This document shows positions 44,305 to 52,133 of a DNA stretch of 64,000 nt, piece by piece (within the stretch, counting starts at the first letter, position 1; each line of letters begins with the position of its first letter). Origin of the DNA: Flavobacterium psychrotrophum (lineage in GTDB: Bacteria > Bacteroidota > Bacteroidia > Flavobacteriales > Flavobacteriaceae); contig NZ_CP031557.1 in the NCBI RefSeq assembly GCF_003403075.1, positions 434,001 through 498,000 on the forward strand. Direction: 5' to 3'. The notes under the pieces are model-generated. The model was not told the origin of the DNA. It did not search any database and worked only from the letters and a program-made list of their open reading frames with translations. The position numbers were made by a program, and so were the translations under genes.

Positions 44305-45106
44305 GGCGTGCTTTATAAACGTGTATCAGGTGTCTTAACTCTTTTTCTTTTATTCTCAGGTTTTCTATCTCAATCTCGATTGAATTGCCCTGATAAAAAA
44401 ATGTAAGTACAGGTTCTTTATTTTCGGTTATGATGTTATCATTGTAGATGCCTTTCCATTGCATCAGTCCTTTATCGGGTATCCTGATGCCCTCTTCATC
44501 TAAAATAAGTTGCGGTTTTTTATTGCGGTACATTTTTATGGCCTGGTATACGAATAACAGCCCCAGGGGTAGCGTAAAATAAGCAACCGGCTTGTGCTTA
44601 ACATTTTCAGAATAAAAATAGATGTAAGGTGATGCTCCCAGTAATATTGCTGCGATCCCTATTTTTTCGTATATCTTATAGGCCGAAATATAAATGTATG
44701 TTGCAGGTGGTACACCGGTATCATCACTGTAGAGATCGGGTTGGCTAAAGCGGCGTTCGAGCGCGGCAAGGGTTTGGCGCTGGGTCGCGTTAATAATTTC
44801 AAACCGGTTAGAAAAGCTACCATCCCGGTGTATGATTTTATCTGTAATAGCACGTTTTTTAAGTTCGTGCAGGTTACGTACATTACTGTAGGCCCATATC
44901 TTCCAGTAGACGACTGTAAAACCCCAGCATATAAAAGAGAGTACAAGCCCTACTAAAAAACCTGCAGCTACAAACCAACCGCTTTTTGTAATTGCCAGGA
45001 GGTAAAAAGAAGCCGCAAAAGGCATTAGTAAACATAGTAGAGGTAATACATTGCATAGCCATTTTCCTCTGGTAAGAGCTTTATCTACAGATACTGTGTA
45101 TTTCAT
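44273..45106 (-). CDS. Membrane protein with C-terminal PH-like domain, copy A
   Basis: A 277-residue protein with a first membrane pair at about 17-65, a second pair at about 150-190, and a C-terminal soluble domain of about 80 residues (QLILDEEGIRI, then MQWKGIYND). It is clearly paralogous to the next gene (45153-45989): both carry YWKIWAY/SWKIWAY, NVRN-L/I-HELK, and LERRF/LERKF-Q-Q-P. The C-terminal pattern recalls STM3941/bacterial PH-like domains, but this is tentative. The ATG at 45106 is chosen over one 25 codons upstream, which would overlap the next gene. It overlaps the YiiX gene at its 3' end. Confidence 0.65.
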   Translation of the reverse strand: MKYTVSVDKALTRGKWLCNVLPLLCLLMPFAASFYLLAITKSGWFVAAGFLVGLVLSFICWGFTVVYWKIWAYSNVRNLHELKKRAITDKIIHRDGSFSNRFEIINATQRQTLAALERRFSQPDLYSDDTGVPPATYIYISAYKIYEKIGIAAILLGASPYIYFYSENVKHKPVAYFTLPLGLLFVYQAIKMYRNKKPQLILDEEGIRIPDKGLMQWKGIYNDNIITENKEPVLTFFYQGNSIEIEIENLRIKEKELRHLIHVYKARHENTVPADNN

Positions 45107-45152
45107 TGGTTCATTGGTTAAAATATAATGCAATATACAATGTGCCTGAAAA

Positions 45153-45989
45153 TTAAAAACGGCTTTGACGGCTTTTTTCAAAACGTGCTTTGTATACTTT
45201 TATCAGCTGTTCTATTTCGAGGGCATTTTTGTCAAGGTTGTTTATCTCTGTACCTGTATGTGTTTTGTTGTAATTTACAACTAACATTTGTTTGCCCCGC
45301 CCTATGTGCTTTATTTGCGTTGAGGTAATTTGTTGCCACGCTATTAGGGCTGTATCCCGCAACGTTATACCTTCATTGCTAAGGATAATATGCGGCCCTT
45401 TAGTACGAAATTCTTTGTATGCCCGGTACAATAAAAAGATGGCAAAAGGCAGTGTAATAACAAAATGAAGGTAAGGTTTATCCGGATATGGATTGTAAAG
45501 CAATTCACGTATTACGATACCAATTAAGAACAGTGCGAATACTGTAATGATATAAGGGGTTGCTTTTGCTTTGTATATCTCAGTTTTGTCTCTTACCGAA
45601 AGGTCTACATGAAAAACATCCGGTTGCTGAAATTTGCGTTCCAGCTGTTTTAAGCGTTCTTTTTGTGAAGGTGTCTTAATTTCGAGCTTTTGCATAAAAC
45701 TGCTATCTGCCCAGATGAGGTGGTATTTTAGTGCATCACTTTTTAATTCGTGAATATTACGCACATTTTCATATGCCCATATCTTCCAACTTACAGTTGC
45801 ATACTGCCAGTAGGCAAATGCTATAAGAGTGCCAACAGGAAATCCAAGCAACCCAAGCGGAACCTGGTGTAGTGCCGCACCTATAAAAATGCCTGCAAAT
45901 ATTGAGGTAAGCCAAATGGCTAAAGAAGTAAAGGGTATTAGTAACCGTCCCTTTTTTATGGCCTGGGCTACAGTATAAGTTGTGTTCAT
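45153..45989 (-). CDS. Membrane protein with C-terminal PH-like domain, copy B
   Basis: A 278-residue paralogue of the following gene with the same plan: membrane pair at about 17-60, a charged helical middle (about 75-130), a second membrane pair, and a C-terminal domain with GPHIILSNEGITLRD and ALIAWQQIT. Function unknown. It heads a likely three-gene set B-A-YiiX. TATATTTG read on the minus strand (46025-46032) stands 35 bases before the ATG at 45989 and may be its promoter. Confidence 0.65.
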   Translation of the reverse strand: MNTTYTVAQAIKKGRLLIPFTSLAIWLTSIFAGIFIGAALHQVPLGLLGFPVGTLIAFAYWQYATVSWKIWAYENVRNIHELKSDALKYHLIWADSSFMQKLEIKTPSQKERLKQLERKFQQPDVFHVDLSVRDKTEIYKAKATPYIITVFALFLIGIVIRELLYNPYPDKPYLHFVITLPFAIFLLYRAYKEFRTKGPHIILSNEGITLRDTALIAWQQITSTQIKHIGRGKQMLVVNYNKTHTGTEINNLDKNALEIEQLIKVYKARFEKSRQSRF

Positions 45990-45995
45990 GTAAAA

Positions 45996-46024
45996 GTAAA
46001 ATGCCACGCTTGCAGGCGTGGCAT
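45996..46024 (-). terminator. Terminator after the alkaline phosphatase gene
   Basis: A 9-bp stem ATGCCACGC/GCGTGGCAT (46001-46009 and 46016-46024), followed on the minus strand by TTTTACTTTT. Confidence 0.7.
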
Positions 46025-46044
46025 CAAATATAAAGAAACTTCTC

Positions 46045-47463
46045 TTAAAATTTATTTTCTACTTCAGCAGCCTGAAGCATAAGGTAATGCAGGTCAGTAT
46101 TTTTTACAAAAGGCTTCAGCAATTCGCTCCCTGGGCCAAAGGCTGCCAGGTTAACGTAGTCTGCGCTGTGGTCCATGCTTATCCAGCCCACGCTGGTATA
46201 GCTTTTCTGCATCTCTGCAAACGACTTAAAAGGAACTTTTTTGTAGTTGTACAGCCCGTCTTCTTCTTTATTCAGACCTGAATAATGGCTTAGTATACTC
46301 TTTGCTTCGTCTTCGGTAAGTGTGTGCCCGTTGCCATAAGCAATAAGCTCTCGCACTTTAGCAGGGGTAAAGTCGGGCTTTATTTCGTTTAGCAGCCACT
46401 CATTAGTATGGGTAAACTTCTGTATGCTGTCAAAGTTGTCATTGGCATTCTTGCCATAAATTACACCTGGATTTGCGTTACCGTGGTCGGTTGTGATGAT
46501 AACAAGTGTTTCTTTATCCTGTTCGGCAAAGTCAATGGCTACTTTTACAGCTTCGTCAAAAGCGGTCATGTCATAGAGTAGCGCACCTACATCATTAGCG
46601 TGTGCGCCCCAGTCTACTTTACCGCCTTCTATTTGCAGTACAAAACCATTCTTGTTGCCCTTCATGTGGCTTATGGCTTTCTGTGCCATTTCGGCAAGGG
46701 TAGGAGTATTGTTCGTTAGCTCTTTATCATTAGTACGATCAAGACTGTAGGGTAAGCCATTATCGCCAAACACTCCTAAAACCGATTTTCCGGGAGAGGT
46801 GGCCAACATCTCCTGGCGTGTGCGTGCCACCTGCCAGCCTTTAGCCTTATAAGCGGCATACATATCTTTCTTGTCTTTACGGTGGCCTGCGCTAAAATAG
46901 TCGTTACCGCCGCCCATCATAATGTCAAAGCCCAGTGCCAGGTAATCTTCGGCAATGTCTTCCATCGCGTTGCGGCTGTCGTTGTTTACACAAAAACCTG
47001 CCGGGGTAGCGTGAGTAATGGGTACTGTGGTAACACAGCCCGCCATTTTACCTGCCTTTTTAAACTTTTGCCATATCGGCATATACTTTTCGCCATTAGG
47101 ACCTACATTAAGCACGCCATTTTTAACGCGAACGCCACCGCCCCATGACGAACTGCCGGCAGAAGAATCTGTAACTATAGAGCTTGCCGAAGCTGTATCC
47201 ATAAGGGCATTAGTAACACGACTGTCTTTATAAAGCTGTATCCAGTTACTGCCTTTACCGTTTTTGCGGCTCAGGTACAGGTCGGCCATATTAAGCGTAC
47301 CTGTGCTCATACCGTCGGCCACCATAAAGATGATGTTTTTGGCTTTTTTATTTTTATTGAGGATGCCTGTATCAAATACAGATGCGGTGCTTTCTAAAGG
47401 ATTGATAAGGGCAGCGCCTAATGTGAAGAGCGAGCCGTTTCGGAAAAATTTTCTCCTGTTCAT
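46045..47463 (-). CDS. Alkaline phosphatase, Tat-type signal
   Basis: A 472-residue exported phosphomonoesterase. The N-terminus MNRRKFFRNGSLFTLGAAL has the twin-arginine signal (RRKFF). Metal ligands and nucleophile follow PhoA: D50 in FMVADGMS, S100 in TDSSAGSSS, then VDWGAHAND, TTDHGNANPG and a late H in SMDHSADYVNLAAFGPG. Its start at 47463 is chosen because the 11 residues upstream would displace the Tat signal. TAAATTTG (47482-47489, minus) lies 18 bases before the start. It likely releases phosphate from organic esters; regulation by phosphate is not visible. Confidence 0.92.
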   Translation of the reverse strand: MNRRKFFRNGSLFTLGAALINPLESTASVFDTGILNKNKKAKNIIFMVADGMSTGTLNMADLYLSRKNGKGSNWIQLYKDSRVTNALMDTASASSIVTDSSAGSSSWGGGVRVKNGVLNVGPNGEKYMPIWQKFKKAGKMAGCVTTVPITHATPAGFCVNNDSRNAMEDIAEDYLALGFDIMMGGGNDYFSAGHRKDKKDMYAAYKAKGWQVARTRQEMLATSPGKSVLGVFGDNGLPYSLDRTNDKELTNNTPTLAEMAQKAISHMKGNKNGFVLQIEGGKVDWGAHANDVGALLYDMTAFDEAVKVAIDFAEQDKETLVIITTDHGNANPGVIYGKNANDNFDSIQKFTHTNEWLLNEIKPDFTPAKVRELIAYGNGHTLTEDEAKSILSHYSGLNKEEDGLYNYKKVPFKSFAEMQKSYTSVGWISMDHSADYVNLAAFGPGSELLKPFVKNTDLHYLMLQAAEVENKF

Positions 47464-47548
47464 TATAAATTGGAATTTTGCCAAATTTAATAACATTTAC
47501 AGCACTCAGCATTACCGGAGGGTTAAATTAACACAGGCAGGAGGGGGC

Positions 47549-47579
47549 AAAAAAAATCCCCGCACAATGTGCAGGGATT
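47549..47579 (-). terminator. rplS terminator
   Basis: The 11-base arms AATCCCTGCAC/GTGCGGGGATT, read on the minus strand (47569-47579 and 47555-47565), pair with a single G-T wobble and end in a run of T. Confidence 0.82.
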
Positions 47580-47601
47580 CTTAAATATGATCTTGTAAGA
47601 A

Positions 47602-47955
47602 TTACCTTCTTCTTTTTTCTTTGATCTTGGCTTTTTTACCAGTAAGATCGCGGAAGTAGAATATACGAGCTCTTCTAACTTTACCTCTTTGGTTAAGTTC
47701 GATTTTTTGAAGTGCAGGCATGTTAAGTGGGAAGATACGCTCTACACCTACAGCACCAGACATTTTACGGATAGTAAATGTTTGAGTGATACCGGCGCCC
47801 CTTTTCTGGATAACAACACCTTTAAAGAACTGAGTTCTTGTTTTTTCACCTTCTTTAATTTCGTAGTACACAGTAATAGTGTCACCTGCGCCGAAATCAG
47901 GAAAATCTTTTTTTGTAACGAATTCGTCTTGTACGAATTTTACTAAATCAGACAT
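47602..47955 (-). CDS. rplS: 50S ribosomal protein L19
   Basis: A 117-residue ribosomal protein found at the interface of the two subunits. The L19 pattern is clear: FGAGDTITVYYEIKEGEKTR, FKGVVIQKRGAGITQTFTIRK and GVERIFPLNMP, with a basic C-terminus rich in Lys and Arg. The gene is single here; trmD and other partners seen in proteobacteria are absent. It has its own promoter (TTTG 48056-48059, 18 bases, TATATTTG 48030-48037 on the minus strand), giving a leader of about 70 bases. Confidence 0.97.
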   Translation of the reverse strand: MSDLVKFVQDEFVTKKDFPDFGAGDTITVYYEIKEGEKTRTQFFKGVVIQKRGAGITQTFTIRKMSGAVGVERIFPLNMPALQKIELNQRGKVRRARIFYFRDLTGKKAKIKEKRRR

Positions 47956-48029
47956 GCTTTTTAGTTTTAAATGTTTGCATCAGAACAACATACCACGATT
48001 TTCGCCAGAGGTTGACCCGATTGAGGGTG

Positions 48030-48059
48030 CAAATATAAAACTATTTTTTGAAGTGCAAA
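48030..48059 (-). promoter_or_regulatory. Promoter of rplS
   Basis: Minus strand TTTG (48056-48059), 18-base spacer, TATATTTG (48030-48037). Confidence 0.65.
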
Positions 48060-48104
48060 GTAAAAATATAAAGTTTTAAGGGGTTAGTTTAGATTGTGTT
48101 AGAA

Positions 48105-48686
48105 CTAATTCATGTTGTAGTCATCAATTTCATGTACAATGTTCCATTTCCCTTTTTTTCTTTCCATAACTATCACCTTAAAAGTGCCCAGGTATAGCCC
48201 TGCACTAATGCTTTTAGCTACTGTAAAAATACAGTACTTTTTTTGATATAAAATAGGTTTAGAAAACGAATAAACATCAGTAGTTACATTACCCGCTTTA
48301 ATCATATTGACATCAGGGAAATTACTTTTGTTTATTAGCGATATACCGGTAAGGTTAAAATCTTTCGCATCCCACTCTTTGTCTTCCCATATGCTATCTG
48401 TTTTTATATATCCATAGTTGTATGCCATTTCATCAAAATCTTTTTGGTTGTAAAGCGTCTCTGGTGCTCCATCATACCGTTCCATATTTCCGGTCGAAGG
48501 ATTTATAATTTGTCTTCCATGAAAGATGTCTATGGTTTTTTTATTGCTTATTATTTGCTTTAGAATGACTACACTATTTGATTGCCTGACAGAATTAGTT
48601 AGGTAGTAGTTTACAGGATCATTGCTTCTTATTGCTGCGCACCCAGTGGCTACTATTATTACAAGAAATATGAAAAATGTTTTCAT
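48105..48686 (-). CDS. Hypothetical lipoprotein, partner of HExxH protein
   Basis: A 193-residue predicted lipoprotein (Cys16 in VATGC). The mature part has GYIKTDSIWEDKEWDAKDFNL and TVAKSISAGLYLGTFKVIVMERKKGKWNIV, giving a beta-rich impression, but I recognise no family. It starts 2 bases after the stop of the HExxH lipoprotein gene and is surely in its operon. It may be a chaperone, inhibitor or cofactor of that protein; this rests on gene order only. Confidence 0.6.
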   Translation of the reverse strand: MKTFFIFLVIIVATGCAAIRSNDPVNYYLTNSVRQSNSVVILKQIISNKKTIDIFHGRQIINPSTGNMERYDGAPETLYNQKDFDEMAYNYGYIKTDSIWEDKEWDAKDFNLTGISLINKSNFPDVNMIKAGNVTTDVYSFSKPILYQKKYCIFTVAKSISAGLYLGTFKVIVMERKKGKWNIVHEIDDYNMN

Positions 48687-48688
48687 GG

Positions 48689-50560
48689 TCAGTTGCAGGT
48701 ATTTCCGACAGGCGAAGCACCTTGGGTCGGATATCCAATCAATTCTGAATTGTATCTTGCAATGATTCGACTCCTGTTGTTATTTTCATTTGGATATAGT
48801 GTATTAAATATAGGTGCTTCCTGAAGGCTACCCCAAGCTAAGTCAGTATAAATCTGTTGAGGTGCAGCACCTTCAGTTACTGGTGTACCTGTTTGATATT
48901 CTTGTAATGCGGAAGCCATAACATTTACATATTGATTAGCCATCTCTTCATGATGTGCCTGGATTGAAGAGCCGGGATAGGTTTTGTCAACAAATTTTTG
49001 AAATAAAGTTGGAAAATCATTATAGGCTGAAGAGTTTTGAGGAACTCCGTTATGATAATCGTCGAAAATGCTCATAAAGTACGCATGTATTAATTCATGT
49101 ATTAAAAGAGTAGCTCTCCCCAGTTTAGTTGCATTACTAAAAGGAAAATCAGAATTTAAAGTTACAGTATAATTGTAAGGTGAATTCACAACTGTATTAG
49201 CTGGGCTTCCACTTGCAATTGAGGCTGATTTAACTGTTGTATTATATGTACTTCCATTTGCATCCAATTTAGCAAATATTTTACAGATATCTATATCAGA
49301 ATTGTTTTTAATAGCATTTAATACACTAGCACTGCATTGGTCAAGTTGCGAGTAATTTATTTCCTTTTCAATTAAAAATGGTTTGATGCTAGAATAATTC
49401 CACGGATTATTTTTAATTGAATCGACAATTTCGGAAACAAATTCCAAACTCTCCTCACTAAACCCATTCTCATCTAAATAATCACAAATATCCTGAGCAG
49501 CCTCAACATTAGACTTCGCTAAATTTAAAATATCAATGGCCATTTCTTTAGTAATGTTGCTGTACAAATTATCTAAAACAAACTTTGCCACATCTTTACT
49601 TGCACCGGAAAAATTATTTAGCTTCAATTGTTCTACCATAGGTATCCTTACATCTACATTTGCGGCACTTGTCATAGTAGCACGTTGGGTTGGGGTAAGG
49701 TCATTATTGTAAAAATTTTGTTCTGCTGTTGGTATCGTCAGTAGCGGAAATGTGATTATGGCATCATCTTTATCAGGGTCATACGGCGGAATATTAGGGT
49801 TATAAGTACCACCACTGTAATAGCCGCCGTTGCCACTACCCAGGCCGCTATAATTGCCGCCGGTTACCCAGCCATTATCGCCGTCATCAATCAGTAAACT
49901 ACGTGTAAGAACAAGTAACTGCGGCTTTCTGTCGGCATGGCAGCCACCCCAACTTGATATATTAGAGCCATTATGTGTAGATACTCCGTTAGTTATATGG
50001 CTGCAGCCAATAATAACAAGTTCAGTGTACCACACTTGTGTAATTTTTGCAGCAACTGATGATGATTTAAATAGCGGAAGCGGTGTTCGCGTTACTAAAT
50101 TCTTAAAAAGGGTAGGCTTTCCATCAATTAAATAATCTTTCTCAACCTCAGATAGGTTGTAGGTATAGAGCTGAGCAGAATAATCGCCATTAGGTACAGA
50201 GCTAAGTACCAAGTTTTCGGTTTTTCCGCTGTCAGGCAGACGGTATATAGAAAATGTGAGTGAGTGGTAGGATCCTTTGTCAATTCTCAATATGCTATCA
50301 GTATTTACATAAAAGTCATAATCTTCGTTGTATACACTTTTAGTAAGTTGAGCTTTATTGCGCTCTTCGTCAATCTTGTTTAAAATTTCTAAAACTTTAG
50401 GGTATTGTGCTAAATCTTTTTTTGAAATATAAGTATGCTTAAAACCTGTTTCGTGGGAAGAAGCATTTTTTTCGGTATCAGCGATGTCATCATGTTCACA
50501 TCCGGAAAAAATAAATAAAAGGCAGGTCAATGCTGCTAAAAAGGAAAGTGCTTTTTTCAT
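48689..50560 (-). CDS. Large lipoprotein with HExxH zincin motif
   Basis: A 623-residue predicted lipoprotein (Cys21 in FSGC). A Gly/Tyr/Asn-rich patch lies around residues 235-260. H488-E489-L-I-H492 (LLIHELIHAYF) is a zinc metallopeptidase core, and HHEEMANQYVNVMAS some 50 residues later could hold the third ligand. The end is GNTCN. No named peptidase family is recognised, so activity is likely but unproven. It is followed by a small lipoprotein gene and preceded by a 10-bp palindrome that overlaps a weak promoter. Confidence 0.65.
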   Translation of the reverse strand: MKKALSFLAALTCLLFIFSGCEHDDIADTEKNASSHETGFKHTYISKKDLAQYPKVLEILNKIDEERNKAQLTKSVYNEDYDFYVNTDSILRIDKGSYHSLTFSIYRLPDSGKTENLVLSSVPNGDYSAQLYTYNLSEVEKDYLIDGKPTLFKNLVTRTPLPLFKSSSVAAKITQVWYTELVIIGCSHITNGVSTHNGSNISSWGGCHADRKPQLLVLTRSLLIDDGDNGWVTGGNYSGLGSGNGGYYSGGTYNPNIPPYDPDKDDAIITFPLLTIPTAEQNFYNNDLTPTQRATMTSAANVDVRIPMVEQLKLNNFSGASKDVAKFVLDNLYSNITKEMAIDILNLAKSNVEAAQDICDYLDENGFSEESLEFVSEIVDSIKNNPWNYSSIKPFLIEKEINYSQLDQCSASVLNAIKNNSDIDICKIFAKLDANGSTYNTTVKSASIASGSPANTVVNSPYNYTVTLNSDFPFSNATKLGRATLLIHELIHAYFMSIFDDYHNGVPQNSSAYNDFPTLFQKFVDKTYPGSSIQAHHEEMANQYVNVMASALQEYQTGTPVTEGAAPQQIYTDLAWGSLQEAPIFNTLYPNENNNRSRIIARYNSELIGYPTQGASPVGNTCN

Positions 50561-50565
50561 TATAT

Positions 50566-50594
50566 TATAAATTGGTTGGTAAAGCCAATTTATA
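50566..50594. promoter_or_regulatory. Palindrome before the HExxH lipoprotein gene
   Basis: Perfect 10-bp inverted repeat TATAAATTGG/CCAATTTATA around a 9-base spacer, 5 bases upstream of the start codon. On the minus strand the first arm holds TAAATTGG, one base off the -7 consensus. It may be an operator or a leader hairpin. Confidence 0.45.
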
Positions 50595-50634
50595 AAAATG
50601 CTACCATATATGTGTTAAAAAAAACGTTAATGTG

Positions 50635-50670
50635 TACAAGCAAAAAACGCCCCCGTTTCCGGAGGCGTTT
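50635..50670 (-). terminator. Terminator of the peroxiredoxin operon
   Basis: AAACGCC.../GGCGTTT arms (50645-50651 and 50664-50670) with a G/C-rich inner stem, followed on the minus strand by a run of T. Confidence 0.75.
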
Positions 50671-50695
50671 CAATATAAGGTAGTTGCAAAACAAC

Positions 50696-50956
50696 TTAAT
50701 TCTTGTCTATAGCACCAAGAACGCGCATCATAAAACTATTAAGCGCATCTTTTTTGCTCATGCCGTCTTTTATCATTTTGCTTACTTCAAGCGCACCATA
50801 CATATTAGAGATAAGTTCTCCCACTACATCAAGCTCCTCGTCTTTTAGCGAAGGCACTTCGGTAAGCGCTTCAAGCACTTCCAGGGTTTCTATAATATAG
50901 TCCTGGTCGTTTTGCTCTATAAACTCCGTTAGGTGCTTAATTACTGGTAACTTCAT
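50696..50956 (-). CDS. DUF6952-type small protein
   Basis: An 86-residue acidic helical protein starting MKLPVIKHLTEFIEQNDQDY and ending MRVLGAIDKN. I recall this short protein (DUF6952) as a steady neighbour of the thioredoxin/peroxiredoxin pair in flavobacteria; its function is not known. Its start overlaps the end of the thioredoxin gene by 20 bases, so its translation is probably coupled. It closes the operon. Confidence 0.75.
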   Translation of the reverse strand: MKLPVIKHLTEFIEQNDQDYIIETLEVLEALTEVPSLKDEELDVVGELISNMYGALEVSKMIKDGMSKKDALNSFMMRVLGAIDKN

Positions 50957-51251
50957 TTACAAGATCGGTTAAAATTTCTACTTTATTAGTTTGTACCTGG
51001 TTAACCAGTACCCCGTTTTTAAACGTGGCAAAAGTGGGCAGGTTATCTACCTTAGCCAGCTTGCGCGACTCAGGAAAATTTTCTGCGTCTGCAATTACAA
51101 ACGTTGCGTTTTCATTTTCTGCAGCCATTTTTTTGAATTTTGGCTTCATGATCCTGCAATTACCGCACCATCCGGCCGAATATTGTACCACAACAACCGG
51201 TGCGCCGGCAACAATTTCTGCCAGGTTGTCCTTATCTAATTCCTGTAACAT
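50937..51251 (-). CDS. Thioredoxin family protein
   Basis: A 104-residue cytosolic thioredoxin-like protein with the active site W28-C29-G-N-C32 (instead of the usual CGPC) and a cis-Pro loop in VDNLPTFATFKNG. It lies between a peroxiredoxin gene (28 bases upstream) and the DUF6952 gene. Gene order suggests it reduces the peroxiredoxin after peroxide turnover. Confidence 0.9.
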   Translation of the reverse strand: MLQELDKDNLAEIVAGAPVVVVQYSAGWCGNCRIMKPKFKKMAAENENATFVIADAENFPESRKLAKVDNLPTFATFKNGVLVNQVQTNKVEILTDLVNEVTSN

Positions 51252-51279
51252 GATGGTTTACTTTTTTTGTATTTATAAT

Positions 51280-51918
51280 TTAGTTAGAAGCAAGGTATGA
51301 TGCCACACCTTTGCGGTCTGCCGTCATTGCTTCTTTGCCTTCTTCCCAGTTTGCAGGGCACACTTCACCTTTTTCCTGTACGTGAGTGTAGGCATCTATA
51401 AGCCTTAGGTATTCGTTTACATTACGCCCAAGAGGCATATCGTTTACACTTTCGTGGAATATTTTTCCGTCTTCGTCTACAAGGTATGTAGCACGGTAGG
51501 TAACGTTAGAACCTTTAAGGATAACAGAGTCAGTTTCTTCGTTATATTCAGAAGACTCTACATCAAGAATGCCCAGTATGTTAGAAAGGTTTCTCGTAGT
51601 ATCTGCAAGTATAGGGTAAGTAACACCTTCTATACCACCGTTATCTTTTGCAGTGTTTAACCATGCAAAGTGTACCTCGTTAGTATCGCAAGAAGCGCCT
51701 ATTACAGTAGTATTTCTTTTTTCAAATTCGCCAAGTGCAGCCTGAAACGCGTGAAGTTCTGTAGGGCATACGAATGTAAAATCTTTAGGGTACCAGAAAA
51801 GAAGTACTTTCTTTTTGTTGTTTACAGCCTCCTGGTAAACGTTGATCGATAAATTATCGCCCATTTCTGAAATGGCGTCAACGGCAATGTTTGGGAATTT
51901 TTTTCCTACTAATGACAT
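51280..51918 (-). CDS. Peroxiredoxin, typical 2-Cys (AhpC/Prx1 type)
   Basis: A 212-residue peroxidase. The peroxidatic cysteine is C51 in DFTFVCPTELHAF and the resolving cysteine C187 in GEVCPANWEEG. The C-terminal extension after C187 is of normal length. It removes hydrogen peroxide and organic peroxides using thioredoxin, probably the one encoded next. TATTTTTG (51963-51970, minus) about 45 bases before the start is a possible -7 element; no clear OxyR site was seen. Confidence 0.95.
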   Translation of the reverse strand: MSLVGKKFPNIAVDAISEMGDNLSINVYQEAVNNKKKVLLFWYPKDFTFVCPTELHAFQAALGEFEKRNTTVIGASCDTNEVHFAWLNTAKDNGGIEGVTYPILADTTRNLSNILGILDVESSEYNEETDSVILKGSNVTYRATYLVDEDGKIFHESVNDMPLGRNVNEYLRLIDAYTHVQEKGEVCPANWEEGKEAMTADRKGVASYLASN

Positions 51919-52103
51919 AATCTTTGTATTTAAGTGGTTTTAAAAACGTTTTTAGAACAACACAAAAATACGCCGTTTATTAAATCATCTGATATAAGAT
52001 TTATCATATTTGTTTATGATTTTATAAATAAAACCTATCTGTAATAAATTAACGATAAATTGTGAAAAATGCAACATAACACGCTTTTATGTTTTAAGTT
52101 TTT

Positions 52104-52111
52104 TATATTTG
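52104..52111 (+). promoter_or_regulatory. -7 element before the amino acid permease gene
   Basis: TATATTTG, 22 bases before the ATG at 52134. The -33 region is not clear. Confidence 0.45.
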
Positions 52112-52133
52112 TTGCTGTACCAATACATAACAA

